Source: Pseudomonas mandelii (GTDB lineage Bacteria; Pseudomonadota; Gammaproteobacteria; Pseudomonadales; Pseudomonadaceae). Taken from it: a stretch of 64,000 bases of DNA. This document shows positions 1 through 9,352 of the stretch, one piece after another (positions within the stretch are counted from its first letter, which is position 1; each line of letters opens with the position of its first letter). The position numbers were made by a program, and so were the translations under genes. The notes under the pieces were generated by a model. The model did not search any database, was not told where the DNA came from, and worked only from the letters and a program-made list of their open reading frames with translations. Where the stretch lies: assembly GCF_900106065.1 (NCBI RefSeq), contig NZ_LT629796.1:5618501-5682500 (forward strand), given 5' to 3'.

Positions 1-235
1 ACAGGGCCTTGGTCAGTGAGGTGCTCCAGGTCATGGCTTGTGCCATACCCATGACGCCGTCGCCGATGGCGAACAGCGATTCGCTGGCGCCTTCCCAGCT
101 CTCGGCGAGGCGGTAGAACAGGGTGTAGAGGTTGTTGAGGACAACGTAGACGAATGTTACCAACGTCATGGCCGCCAGAAGGAAGACGATGAAGCCTTCC
201 TCGAAGTGTTCCCAGATGCGCCGAAGAGCATTCAT
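1..235 (-). CDS. dctQ: TRAP C4-dicarboxylate transporter small permease, partial
   Basis: About 78 codons are visible, from an ATG at 235 to the left edge. The N-terminus (MNALRRIWEHFEEGF) leads into one hydrophobic segment at about residues 15-37 and then a conserved GDGVMGMAQAMTW stretch, as in Pseudomonas DctQ, the small membrane subunit of tripartite ATP-independent transporters. It should work with DctP, whose gene lies 67 bp upstream on the same strand, and with the large permease DctM, presumably beyond the edge. The C-terminal membrane segments are not in the window. Confidence 0.9.
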   Translation of the reverse strand, partial: MNALRRIWEHFEEGFIVFLLAAMTLVTFVYVVLNNLYTLFYRLAESWEGASESLFAIGDGVMGMAQAMTWSTSLTKAL

Positions 236-302
236 GGATGGCATCTCCTGTAGCGGATGGCAGGCAGGTGCTGCCAAGGCGGCAACACCTGTCGTCCACC
301 GA

Positions 303-1376
<1,074 letters not shown>

Positions 1377-1433
1377 CTAGGCAGAAAACCGCGATTTGAA
1401 AGGCGATGACTGAATGTAGTTAGAAATCTTGTC

Positions 1434-1470
1434 TGTAAGAGGGTGTCGCCTTCGGAAACACTCTCTTACA
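1434..1470. repeat. Inverted repeat, 13-bp stem
   Basis: TGTAAGAGGGTGT at 1434-1446 pairs with ACACTCTCTTACA at 1458-1470 with one G-T pair, around an 11-nt loop. It lies between dctP and the repeat-bearing hypothetical gene. No run of T follows on either strand, so an ordinary terminator is unlikely. A dispersed hairpin or operator is possible. Confidence 0.6.
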
Positions 1471-1557
1471 ATATTAACGCTTGGCGTGAATGCGCTAAGG
1501 GTTAGCGGCGTGTCGTGTTTAATCGGCTTCGGTGATTTCAGCGTTGTTATCCGGCGT

Positions 1558-2136
1558 TTATCGCATGGTCAACGTCAACTGATACGCCCCCTGGGCCCGG
1601 TTAGTACGGGTGATCGTCACGACGCCACTGCCCACTTCAAGTTGCACGTTCTCGCCTTTCAGTATCGATTCGTCAATCTTATGCGGTATTGATAAGCCCA
1701 GCGCTCTCACCGAGAGGCGCTTGGTGGCTTTGATCATTTCACGCTTGGCATCATCGGCGAGAGAGGGCGACGCGATATCGATGATCAGACTGAGATGTTC
1801 AGGTATGTGGTCGGCGCCTTGTGCAACAAATCTAATAGTATTGCCGCTAGTACTGTCGGCGCGGATATCCCGTACAGGACTCGAACAACCTTCCGTCCCA
1901 TCCGCGCTGGTCGACCATGTATTCGCGCGCAGTCGAGTATCGCTGTCAGGGCCCGAAAACACAGTATCTTTCGCAATCCAGCTAGGCGGACCAGCGAATC
2001 CAAAATTCGCTATCGCAACAATAGCCAATAGCCAATAGCCAATAGCCAATAGCCAATAGCCAATAGCCAATAGCATGGGCAGAAATTTTATAGCGTTTTC
2101 TCCAATGCAAATATATGGGCTAAGACATCCCTCCAC
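1558..2136 (-). CDS. Putative exported protein with heptanucleotide-repeat signal sequence
   Basis: No known family is recognised. The frame opens at a GTG at 2136 (192 residues). An ATG at 2076-2074 directly before the repeat gives 172 residues and a cleaner signal peptide: M, two copies of LLAIGYW, then LLAIVAIANFGFA, with a plausible cleavage before GPPS. The remainder (about 145 residues) is soluble, with a charged middle and a beta-rich C-terminus ending YQLTLTMR. Neither start has a well-spaced ribosome-binding site: GGAGG abuts the GTG, and nothing clear precedes the ATG. The hydrophobic core is encoded by a 7-bp tandem repeat, so copy-number changes would switch the frame. It has lower GC and looks unlike its neighbours. 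It is expressed only if the present repeat number is the ON state. Confidence 0.6.
   Translation of the reverse strand: MEGCLSPYICIGENAIKFLPMLLAIGYWLLAIGYWLLAIVAIANFGFAGPPSWIAKDTVFSGPDSDTRLRANTWSTSADGTEGCSSPVRDIRADSTSGNTIRFVAQGADHIPEHLSLIIDIASPSLADDAKREMIKATKRLSVRALGLSIPHKIDESILKGENVQLEVGSGVVTITRTNRAQGAYQLTLTMR
2020..2074. repeat. Heptanucleotide tandem repeat (AATAGCC)n, 7.9 copies
   Basis: There are seven perfect AATAGCC units (2020-2068) plus a partial AATAGC (2069-2074). On the minus strand it reads (CTATTGG)n and encodes the heptapeptide LLAIGYW with no stop in any frame. It sits in the signal-peptide coding region of the gene at 1558-2136. Loss or gain of one unit changes the downstream frame; three units restore it and change the peptide by seven residues. 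Confidence 0.95.
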
Positions 2137-2385
2137 GGAACAGATTTATTGTCCGCTGAAAATAGCATTTAATGGCTTCTACGATCGGTTGCCTGACTAA
2201 CCTCTTAGTGTGACCAGGTAACACCTAAGAATAATTACTCGGCTTGTCTAAGCGCTTCGATAACGAAGGTGACAGCTGCAATTGTGCGCAGTGCCTTTGT
2301 ATCGCCGAATTATACAAACGCTGTGAATTGTCATGGTTCAATGAGGCGATAGGAGCGCCGAATCTTTATGAGGGCCGCTCATTGA

Positions 2386-3156
2386 GCAAATGCCCAGTCG
2401 CAAGAAAACGCTTGTCAAAGCGAACAGCGTTATCGCAATGTCCAGGTGGAGTTGGCGCACGCTAACCGTGTCGCGACGATGGGCCAACTGGCAGCTTCGA
2501 TAGCCCATGAAGTCAGCCAGCCTATTGCCGCCACCGTTATGGGGGCTCACGCTGCGCTGCGTTGGATGGGCGCCCAGCCACCTAATCTTGGCGAGATAAA
2601 ACAGGTACTCGACAACGTGATTAAGGATGCTCATCGCGCGGCCGAGGTTCTGGATCGGATCCGGGGGCATATCCGCAAGGCCCCGCCACAAAAGGGACCC
2701 GTAGACATCGCGAAAATCATCGGCGAAATGGTCGAATTCACTCGCAGTCAGGCAACCAGTAATGGTGCTTCGGTGCATACAGACATCGCGCAAGATTTGC
2801 CGTTAGTACACGGCGATCGTGTAGAACTGCAACAGGTGTTGCTGAATTTGATTCTTAACGCTTTAGAGGCAATGAGCAGCGTCAACGGCGGCGAGAGACA
2901 GTTACAGATCAACGCCGAGATGGAAGAGCAGGGCAGCGTGCTGGTGCAGGTGAGCGACAGCGGCCCAGGGTTCGCTGCAGGTGAAACCGAGCGGGTGTTC
3001 ACCGCTTTCTATACGACCAAGGCGACCGGCCTGGGCAAGGGGCTGTCAATCTGACATTCGATCATAGAGGCGCATGGCGGTCGATTATGGGCAAGTTCGA
3101 ATCAGCCCCGGGGAGCGATGATTCAATTCTTTCTGCCGCCTCATACGCCTGCCTGA
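2386..3156 (+). pseudogene. Decayed sensor histidine kinase
   Basis: A clear HisKA/HATPase module remains. RYRNVQVELAHANRVATMGQ leads to the phosphoacceptor H-box SIAHEVSQPI, the N-box is LNLILNALEAM, the G1 box is VSDSGPGF and the G2 region is TTKATGLGKGLSI. An in-frame TGA at 3052-3054 replaces the codon after GLSI. The same frame then continues with the expected family tail ([20 protein letters not shown], then MIQFFLPPH) to a TGA at 3154-3156. Upstream, kinase-like sequence is broken by stops at 2383 and 2350, and no PAS or sensor domain survives. The family normally pairs with a LuxR-type response regulator, which is absent here. It lies just downstream of the convergent phosphoglycerol transferase gene. 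Confidence 0.85.
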
Positions 3157-3166
3157 TCGGTCGCGA

Positions 3167-5365
3167 CTAGCCCTCTGCCTTGTCGATATTCGTGGGTAGG
3201 TCGTCCTGCCCCGGTAACTCAGTAATTACACTGAAGTCACTCACCTCAACGGCCCCCAACCCGTAGCCCAGCAAGTGAAAAGAGAACGCCTTGCGCGGCT
3301 GCGGATTGTCGAAACTGAAGTGCATCTCCAATGGCTGATCCGCAGTGACAATCATTTCTGCGGGGAGGCCCAACGGGACATCCTGTTCCCGCTCCTTGGC
3401 CTTGAGCAGAATGTAGGCATCCTGTTGTGGATCTACCGAGCGCACGGTCAGACGCACGCGAGTGAGTGAGCCCTTTGGCATTTCCAGGTACTGCGCGCCA
3501 ATGAGGTTATCGGCCCAGTCATCCTTGATCGCTGTCTGAAGAGGGATGATGGCGGAACTGCCGAACTGGTAGTGCTGGTTCAAGGGTGTGCGCAGCAGCG
3601 AATGATCCAGCGCCGTCGCTCTGGCTGCGATTTGACGGGCGCGCTTGCCTCCGTACTGACCAGTCAAGGTCGCATGTTCCGCGATGAAGCCTGGGCTGGC
3701 GTAATTCCGGCAGCGCTGTTGAAAGTCACACTCGGTCAAGGTGCCCTGACCATTGTGATAGCGCAGCTTGTCGTTGGTGTACGACATGATTTCGCGGCCC
3801 GTTTCATAGTCGCGAAACAGCGAGCGACCGCTCAAGGCTGGGGGGAAGGGCAAGGCGAAATAGTCGAGTATCGAGGCACTCAGATCGACATGCCCGTAAA
3901 CCCCGGACTTCACCTTGGGCAACTGATCCTGCTCGGGCGCGAGCATTAGATTGAAGCCCCAAGAGGACGCCAGGCGCACTCCATCGATACCGTGGGATTC
4001 ATCCGAGGTGATCACCACCAGGGTGTCTTTCAACATTCCCTGACGTTCCAGGCCGTTGAGGAATTGCCCAAGCGCATCATCCAGATACCCGACGGCGGCC
4101 TGCTTGGGTGTGTCGTAGCGCTCCAGGTAGTCTTCAGGAGCCGAATAGGGCTGGTGGGTGCCAACGGTCAGTAGCGTCAGCATCCACGGTTTTTTCTGTT
4201 TTTTCAGCTGGCCAACGTACTCAAGGGCTCCTTCGAAGAAGGCCTTGTCGTCCTTGCCCCAAGGGAATTCCAGGTAGTTGCTGTTGGTGAACCATTCCAG
4301 TCCATGAGTGGCATCGAAACCGATGTGCGGCATGATTTTGTCTTTTGCCATGAAACGCAGGCCCGCACCCTGGAGATAGTGCGTGGCGAATCCGTTCTGG
4401 TGTAACTGGGCTGGCAGGCACGCTTGATTGCGTTCGCTCTGGGTCAACATTTCCACCCCCTTCGGCGTGCCGTTGTCCAGTTTGTCGTAATCGCCACACA
4501 GCATTGCATACAGACCGCGAATGGTTTGGTGGCTGTGAAGGACGTAGTCCGGCGTATTCATGCCGCGCTCTGCCCATCGACTGAGATTGGGCATGAGATT
4601 TTCCTGATAGCTGCTGTGCAAGGCTTCGCGATTCACACCCACGTAGGCGCCGGGAATACCTTCCAGTGCGATGATCAACACATTCCGCGCCCGCCCGGGA
4701 GCGGCGAGCAGTTTCTGTCCTTCCAGATCGAGTTGGGTGAGTCCCGCCATTTGTGGAGTGACATCGACAACATCACCTGCTAACCATTCTTCAGCACTTG
4801 ACTGAACGTCTCCAACGCTCGCGGACAGTAACTGATGCGGGAGGTTGAACAAGCGCCAAGGGTCTTCGTCGGTGGGGTAGAGGTGCTGGGCGCCCCAGTG
4901 GCCGATCAACAGCAGCAACGGTGCTGCCCACACGCTACGTGGTAAGGCCGGAATAGGTTTGGAGCGGCCCATCCACTGCGTGATCAACCAGATCGCCAGT
5001 CCAAAGCACAGAGTGGCTGCCAGCCATGGCTGGGCGAAACCACCTCCGGTAGAGTTTTCCAAAAATTGAGGGTCAATCAAGTACTGCAGGTCTGTGGCGT
5101 TTGGAAACCTCCCGACCGCGCTGACGAGTTCAGCAGTCGCCAACGTCATAATTCCCCAAACCAGCAACACCGGCAGCGCTAACCACCAGGGACGACGATG
5201 CAGGGTGACGATGAGAAGACTGGCAATTCCCAGATCTGAAAGGTAGCCGAGTGGACTCGACCAACCCAGTGCCGCACGCAGGCATAGAGGCAAGATCAGG
5301 ACCAATCCGATCAGCGCGACGAGGCGCGCATAGGGTTGTCGTAACCAGTGACGGATAACGTTCAC
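3167..5365 (-). CDS. LTA synthase/MdoB-like membrane phosphoglycerol transferase
   Basis: 732 residues. About five membrane helices in residues 1-160 are followed by a periplasmic alkaline-phosphatase-superfamily sulfatase-type domain (about 225-550) and a C-terminal beta-rich extension. Active-site features follow LtaS and OpgB: the metal-binding Glu at about 235 (IIALEG), the candidate nucleophile Thr at about 281 (HSHQTIRGLYAMLCG), and the metal-binding SDESHG segment. The family transfers sn-glycerol-1-phosphate from phosphatidylglycerol to an acceptor; in Gram-negative bacteria this is usually osmoregulated periplasmic glucan. The substrate here is unproven. It is a single gene, intact between two pseudogenes. 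Confidence 0.85.
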   Translation of the reverse strand: MNVIRHWLRQPYARLVALIGLVLILPLCLRAALGWSSPLGYLSDLGIASLLIVTLHRRPWWLALPVLLVWGIMTLATAELVSAVGRFPNATDLQYLIDPQFLENSTGGGFAQPWLAATLCFGLAIWLITQWMGRSKPIPALPRSVWAAPLLLLIGHWGAQHLYPTDEDPWRLFNLPHQLLSASVGDVQSSAEEWLAGDVVDVTPQMAGLTQLDLEGQKLLAAPGRARNVLIIALEGIPGAYVGVNREALHSSYQENLMPNLSRWAERGMNTPDYVLHSHQTIRGLYAMLCGDYDKLDNGTPKGVEMLTQSERNQACLPAQLHQNGFATHYLQGAGLRFMAKDKIMPHIGFDATHGLEWFTNSNYLEFPWGKDDKAFFEGALEYVGQLKKQKKPWMLTLLTVGTHQPYSAPEDYLERYDTPKQAAVGYLDDALGQFLNGLERQGMLKDTLVVITSDESHGIDGVRLASSWGFNLMLAPEQDQLPKVKSGVYGHVDLSASILDYFALPFPPALSGRSLFRDYETGREIMSYTNDKLRYHNGQGTLTECDFQQRCRNYASPGFIAEHATLTGQYGGKRARQIAARATALDHSLLRTPLNQHYQFGSSAIIPLQTAIKDDWADNLIGAQYLEMPKGSLTRVRLTVRSVDPQQDAYILLKAKEREQDVPLGLPAEMIVTADQPLEMHFSFDNPQPRKAFSFHLLGYGLGAVEVSDFSVITELPGQDDLPTNIDKAEG

Positions 5366-5693
5366 AAAAAGACCTTCCAGACATTAAAGCTTCATACAAG
5401 TGTGCTGAATGGTATCAAGCGATGGCAGGACTGGTCGGGACATTCGAATAGGAGGAGGGGTACTGAAACGGTGGGTAGCCTGGATATTGGCCTGCCGGCT
5501 AAAAGCTTCAGCTCTTGACCCCCGTTCCAGAGCCCTGAATGAAGGATATTAATGCCGGGTGATGGCCGTGAACATTAACTGTTTCAGGCTGTTTAACGTG
5601 TTCCGTCCGATTGCGGGCGGACGTGCGCACGGCATCACAATGCCGGGTGACGAGAACGTTGTAATTCGCCACACTTTTGGCTTTTGGCTGTGG
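5366..5693. other. Intergenic region, no gene seen
   Basis: 328 bp without a credible coding frame. It contains an 11-bp direct repeat, ATGCCGGGTGA, at 5552-5562 and 5640-5650, and an inverted repeat, CGTCCG...CGGACG, around 5605-5622. The promoter of the phosphoglycerol transferase gene is presumably here, but no convincing -35/-10 pair was identified. Confidence 0.5.
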
Positions 5694-5984
5694 TTAAACT
5701 ATAAATCGATTCACCATTCCACTTAGATCAACAGCCGGCCGTGACAACTCATTACTGGCCGCACTGGTTTGATTGGCACCTGCTGCAGACTGAGTCGACA
5801 GGTCGCGGATATTAACCAGATTACGATCAACCTCTCTAGATACTTGTGCCTGTTACTCCGAAGCGCTTGCAATGACCAGATTTCGCTCGTTGATCTGAGA
5901 AATAGGCTCGGTTATCTGTGTTAAAGAATCACCCGCGGCATTTCCCAGGTATTTCTCCGCACCATCCCCGCTCAACAAGTTGGC
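5694..5984 (-). pseudogene. Remnant of methyl-accepting chemotaxis protein, C-terminal end
   Basis: The minus strand reads GDSLTQITEPISQINERNLV then IASASE, a TAA stop, then QAQVSREVDRNLVNIRDLST and a tail ending SGMVNRFIV followed by the normal stop at 5694. This is the last ~95 residues of the MCP signalling domain common in pseudomonads (usual form IASASEEQAQVAREVDRNL). Glu is replaced by a stop codon, and upstream the frame ends at a TGA at 5985-5987. Ligand-binding, HAMP and hairpin-tip regions are gone. Confidence 0.85.
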
Positions 5985-6074
5985 TCATCGTGCATGCCGT
6001 CGGTAATAACAAGGGCAGGTCATAAATCTGCCCCAGACCTGGTATGAGTGACTCTCTCTCGCTCGGTTGACGGG

Positions 6075-7670
6075 TCAATCCTTGATTTCACTCGGATCGC
6101 TGACCAACATTACTTTGTCCTGGATAGCGGCCAAGGCGTATTCGAGAAATGACCTGCCTCGTCCCAAATTCGCCGCCTTATCCTGCTGCAGTGCCTGTTG
6201 CAGAACGACGAGAAGATTCTGCGTCTTCGAGGATGAGGCAGGCGTCAAATTGTCTTCTTCCAAATTCCCCTTTACGTATTTGGCAATGCGAGTGGACTGG
6301 CTTGCCGAATGGCTGATGGAAGCCTCGACCAACTCACCTTCGGCATAACCGATGCGGCTCGTGCTGCTGGCCTGATCGTTGATCTGGTAGTACAGGTAAT
6401 TCTGCGATTCCGAGTCCGTCGTCAGTTCCAGCTTTTGCCCGGCATACAGAGGCTTATGGTACTGGGCTGTCAGATGGGATTGCTGATCCTGAACAAGCGT
6501 GCGATTGAGCCGATTCGCACCTTTGGATTGCGTGGATTGGGAAACGTCATAGCTGAATGAATCAAGTTCGGCAGGCCGCGCAGGATTGCCGTTTACAGTC
6601 TTCTCGGTGACCGTCGCACTGAAATCGGCCAGGCCGGTAAGCAAGCTGCGGTCGGTGTCTGTCAGGTAGTTCGAGCCTGGGGGCTGCCGCACGGTTGCGG
6701 CGAGGCTTTCCGAGTAATTTGTGTGAACGGCCTTAAATGCACTTTCGAACATCGATAGCAGGTGTCGGTCGCCGTCGCCTCGGTCGCGCGCCGCTTCTAT
6801 TTGACGGATGTACCCCTCAAGCGCCTTGGCCTTCTGAGTGCTGTTGCCCAGAATCGCAGCATTTTTCAAGTCCACGGCTATGTTGAGATCGCCCGATGCG
6901 CCCTTCATGCTTACCCGGCGCTGGCTTGCATCGGCATGCAGCTCAAGGGTCTGCGTGCTGTCATCGCTGAGCTTGAATCGTTTCACCAGATCGACCGAGG
7001 AAAACACCTTGGAGTCGAACTGAATCAAGGTGTCCAGTTTGAGTTGCGGAGGCACCGCAGTGAGCCCTTGAATGGCCGACTCAAATCCGTCTGCCATTGC
7101 GCCCAGCGCAGCAAGTTCTTCTTTGCTGAGATCACCACCCTCGACCTGCGCCTGTACCGCCAGCGCATTGTCCTGACTGGAGAGGGTCAGTTGGATAGTT
7201 TTGCCACTCGCTGTATTCAGCGTGAGGCTGATGGAGTTATCTGCGATGCCACTATGGAGTTTGGCTTGGGCAGCCGCCAGTTCGCCAGCTTCAAGAGGCC
7301 TTCCAGTCGATGAGCGAAGGACTGACTGGGAAATGTTCTTGTTGGTCTCAGCCAGTTGCAAAAGCAGCGATGCGCCCAGATTTTGGAACCGGCCGGCCGT
7401 CGACGAACTTCCGAAATTGCCCCTCATGTGCAAGGACACTTTGTCATGCTGCGTGTATTCCCAGGAAAGCGGTGCGTCAAGCTGCGCTATCCCGCCCCGG
7501 GAGGTATACGTCAGTGCATCGACGGCTTTGTTATCTTGCAGCAAGGTGACTATCGACGAGGGCGAATCAGTGACGGCTGTTGATTCGATGGGATTGCCGA
7601 TGGGCACGGTGGCCACCACTTTAGCGATTGCCAGTGGCTGGGGGGCGGAGATTGAAGATATCAGGGTCAC
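6075..7670 (-). CDS. Hypothetical protein, 531 residues
   Basis: No catalytic motif is recognised. The protein is hydrophilic, Ser/Thr/Gln/Ala-rich and lacks membrane helices and a classical signal peptide. It has a low-complexity N-terminus, a central predicted helical part (about 150-330) and a C-terminal helical segment (NLLVVLQQALQQDKAANLGR). The composition resembles secreted or surface-associated proteins and flagellar-hook-length-type proteins, but that is only a compositional remark. The start is GTG at 7670, preceded by GGAG five bases upstream. It is monocistronic, transcribed away from the tRNA-Cys region. Confidence 0.75.
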   Translation of the reverse strand: MTLISSISAPQPLAIAKVVATVPIGNPIESTAVTDSPSSIVTLLQDNKAVDALTYTSRGGIAQLDAPLSWEYTQHDKVSLHMRGNFGSSSTAGRFQNLGASLLLQLAETNKNISQSVLRSSTGRPLEAGELAAAQAKLHSGIADNSISLTLNTASGKTIQLTLSSQDNALAVQAQVEGGDLSKEELAALGAMADGFESAIQGLTAVPPQLKLDTLIQFDSKVFSSVDLVKRFKLSDDSTQTLELHADASQRRVSMKGASGDLNIAVDLKNAAILGNSTQKAKALEGYIRQIEAARDRGDGDRHLLSMFESAFKAVHTNYSESLAATVRQPPGSNYLTDTDRSLLTGLADFSATVTEKTVNGNPARPAELDSFSYDVSQSTQSKGANRLNRTLVQDQQSHLTAQYHKPLYAGQKLELTTDSESQNYLYYQINDQASSTSRIGYAEGELVEASISHSASQSTRIAKYVKGNLEEDNLTPASSSKTQNLLVVLQQALQQDKAANLGRGRSFLEYALAAIQDKVMLVSDPSEIKD

Positions 7671-7746
7671 GGCAGCTCCATGCTCATTAAGTTCCTACCT
7701 CACTAGTCGGCGGTGATAGTGACAACTTGAGGTCCGCCCGGAGGTA

Positions 7747-7947
7747 CTACCGGAAAACGACAACCTTGCAGGGATCAGATACCAAGCCAGTCACCTTATG
7801 ATCAGTCTCTTGTTGCCTGGCTGTAGAATCGTGCATCAATGCCCGGGCGATCAGAGGGAAGGGCACAAACACCCGGGGGCCAACAAAACTTGCTGCCAGA
7901 ATTTTTTTTGAAATCAAGGGGTTGCCAGCCTCAGGAAATGAGTACAT
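7747..7947 (-). CDS. Doubtful small ORF, 66 residues
   Basis: A possible product beginning MYSFPEAGNPLISKKI and ending DPCKVVVFR. The ATG at 7947 has no ribosome-binding site, and no family is recognised. It occupies the otherwise gene-free stretch 7671-8082. It may be noncoding or a remnant. Confidence 0.2.
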   Translation of the reverse strand: MYSFPEAGNPLISKKILAASFVGPRVFVPFPLIARALMHDSTARQQETDHKVTGLVSDPCKVVVFR

Positions 7948-8045
7948 AATTCACGCCATCGAAAGCACAGACGGCTGAAAAAGCTCAATGTTTTCAAGGA
8001 GATAGAGCGTGAATCATAAGCTCGTTTCCTGTTCCAGGTTTGTAC

Positions 8046-8078
8046 ACATTTGATGTTGCGCTACATGACATCAAATGT
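8046..8078. promoter_or_regulatory. 11-bp perfect inverted repeat before tRNA-Cys
   Basis: ACATTTGATGT (8046-8056) and ACATCAAATGT (8068-8078) form perfect arms with an 11-nt spacer, ending four bases before tRNA-Cys. It may be an operator or a hairpin in the precursor transcript. It lacks a T tract, so it is not a standard terminator. Confidence 0.6.
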
Positions 8079-8082
8079 TTGA

Positions 8083-8156
8083 GGCCGAGTAGCAAAATGG
8101 TTATGCAGTGGATTGCAAATCCACCTACGCCGGTTCGATTCCGACCTCGGCCTCCA
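8083..8156 (+). tRNA. tRNA-Cys (GCA)
   Basis: 74 nt with encoded CCA. The acceptor stem GGCCGAG/CTCGGCC and discriminator U73 are right for cysteine tRNA. The anticodon loop (TTGCAAA) holds GCA, and the T-arm carries GGTTCGATTCC. A Rho-independent terminator follows. Confidence 0.97.
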
Positions 8157-8164
8157 CTATAAAC

Positions 8165-8199
8165 AAGCTCCGTAGATCTATGATTTACGGAGCTTTTTT
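8165..8199 (+). terminator. Rho-independent terminator after tRNA-Cys
   Basis: AAGCTCCGTA (8165-8174) pairs with TACGGAGCTT (8186-8195), followed by a T run to 8199. Confidence 0.85.
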
Positions 8200-8318
8200 A
8201 TTTGCGCAACCTTGCAAGATTTTGTCTTGAAAAGGGGATCTGCGAACTTGCTTCACCGGGGCGGGATGTATATATTTCGTCCTCTGTTGCACAAGCCAGA
8301 CAGCTTCACCGCGCTACC

Positions 8319-8405
8319 GCCCGAATGGCGAAACTGGTAGACGCATGGGACTTAAAATCCCCCGCTCGTAAGGGCGTGCCGGTTCGATTCCGGCTTCGGG
8401 CACCA
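8319..8405 (+). tRNA. tRNA-Leu (TAA)
   Basis: 87 nt, class II, with encoded CCA. The acceptor stem is GCCCGAA/TTCGGGC with discriminator A73. The anticodon loop CTTAAAA gives anticodon TAA. A long variable arm (CCCGCTCGTAAGGGCG) and a T-arm GGTTCGATTCC are present. Confidence 0.97.
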
Positions 8406-8413
8406 TACATATC

Positions 8414-8450
8414 AAAGGCCTGCATGAGGAAACTCATGCAGGCCTTTGTC
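8414..8450 (+). terminator. Terminator after tRNA-Leu
   Basis: AAAGGCCTGCATGAG (8414-8428) pairs perfectly with CTCATGCAGGCCTTT (8433-8447) around a GAAA tetraloop. The following tract is weakly T-rich. It may also serve the convergent gene ending at 8492. Confidence 0.75.
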
Positions 8451-8491
8451 GTTTCTGCTCCGCAATTCTTGATAGATGATCCTCGTCAACC

Positions 8492-9328
8492 TCAAACCTG
8501 GTTCTGCCAGATTTTTGTAGCAGCGGTGCGCCGAACATAATCGTTGAAGTCGCGCGCGGGCCGGCCAAGTGCGCGCTGAACGCCATTGGCTAACGGCGTG
8601 TTGCGACCGTCGAGCACCGTGGTGAAGAGATAAAGCACCAGGTCAATCGACTGCGCAGGAAGTTGTGCCTGCTCCAGTGCCTGACGATATGCATCCGGCG
8701 GTACGGCGACGAAACTGATCTCGCGCCCGGTCCCTTGAGCAATCTCCTCGACCGCTTGGGCAAAAGTCAGTGCCCGTGGCCCGGTCAATTCATAGAGTTG
8801 GCGTGAATGCCCCGGTTGGGTCAGTGCCTGGACTGCAATTTCGGCAATGTCCTCCACATCGACGAAGGGCTCCGCGATATTGCCGACGGGAAGGGCCAGT
8901 TCTCCTTCAAGAATGGGCTCCAGAAAATGCGCCTCGCTGAAGTTCTGGAAGAACCAGCTGGCCCGCAGGATCGTCCAGTCGACACCGCTGTTTTGAATGA
9001 CGCGTTCGGCTTGTTCCGCTTCAACCTCGCCACGTCCGGACAGCAGAACCAATTTGCCGACGCCACGTTTGACGGCCAGGTTGGTAAACGCCTGGATAGT
9101 ATCGAGGGCGCCCGGAACGGCGAGGTCCGGTTGATAGGAAATGTAAACAGCGTGAACGCCATCAAGCGCCGCATCCCAGGTCCGTCGATTTTCCCAGTCA
9201 AAGGGAGGATTCGCGCCGCGAGAACCCAAGCGCACAGGCAATCCTGCGGCCTGGAGATGCTGGGTGATCCTGCGCCCTGTTTTACCGGTCGCACCGAGAA
9301 CGAGGAGGGTGTCCTGAGTGGTTTTCAT
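8492..9328 (-). CDS. NmrA-like NAD(P)-binding protein (atypical SDR)
   Basis: About 278 residues from the ATG at 9328, which has GGAG nine bases upstream; longer starts to 9391 lack this and would run through the operator. The N-terminal Rossmann motif is VLGATGKTGRRI (GxxGxxG type), followed by an NmrA-family core with LVLLSGRGEVEAEQAERVI, WTILRASWFFQNF and a C-terminal substrate lobe. Relatives include NmrA-like redox sensors and azoreductase/quinone-reductase-like proteins; the substrate is unknown. It is divergent from a TetR gene with a palindrome between them, so it is probably repressed by that regulator. Confidence 0.88.
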   Translation of the reverse strand: MKTTQDTLLVLGATGKTGRRITQHLQAAGLPVRLGSRGANPPFDWENRRTWDAALDGVHAVYISYQPDLAVPGALDTIQAFTNLAVKRGVGKLVLLSGRGEVEAEQAERVIQNSGVDWTILRASWFFQNFSEAHFLEPILEGELALPVGNIAEPFVDVEDIAEIAVQALTQPGHSRQLYELTGPRALTFAQAVEEIAQGTGREISFVAVPPDAYRQALEQAQLPAQSIDLVLYLFTTVLDGRNTPLANGVQRALGRPARDFNDYVRRTAATKIWQNQV

Positions 9329-9352
9329 CGCGTTCGTCTCCATCGGGTTAAT

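Noticed and set aside
5552..5650. 11-bp direct repeat ATGCCGGGTGA as insertion-site duplication
   Set aside because: The copies flank only 77 bp with no mobile element or terminal inverted repeats; chance or decay is as likely.
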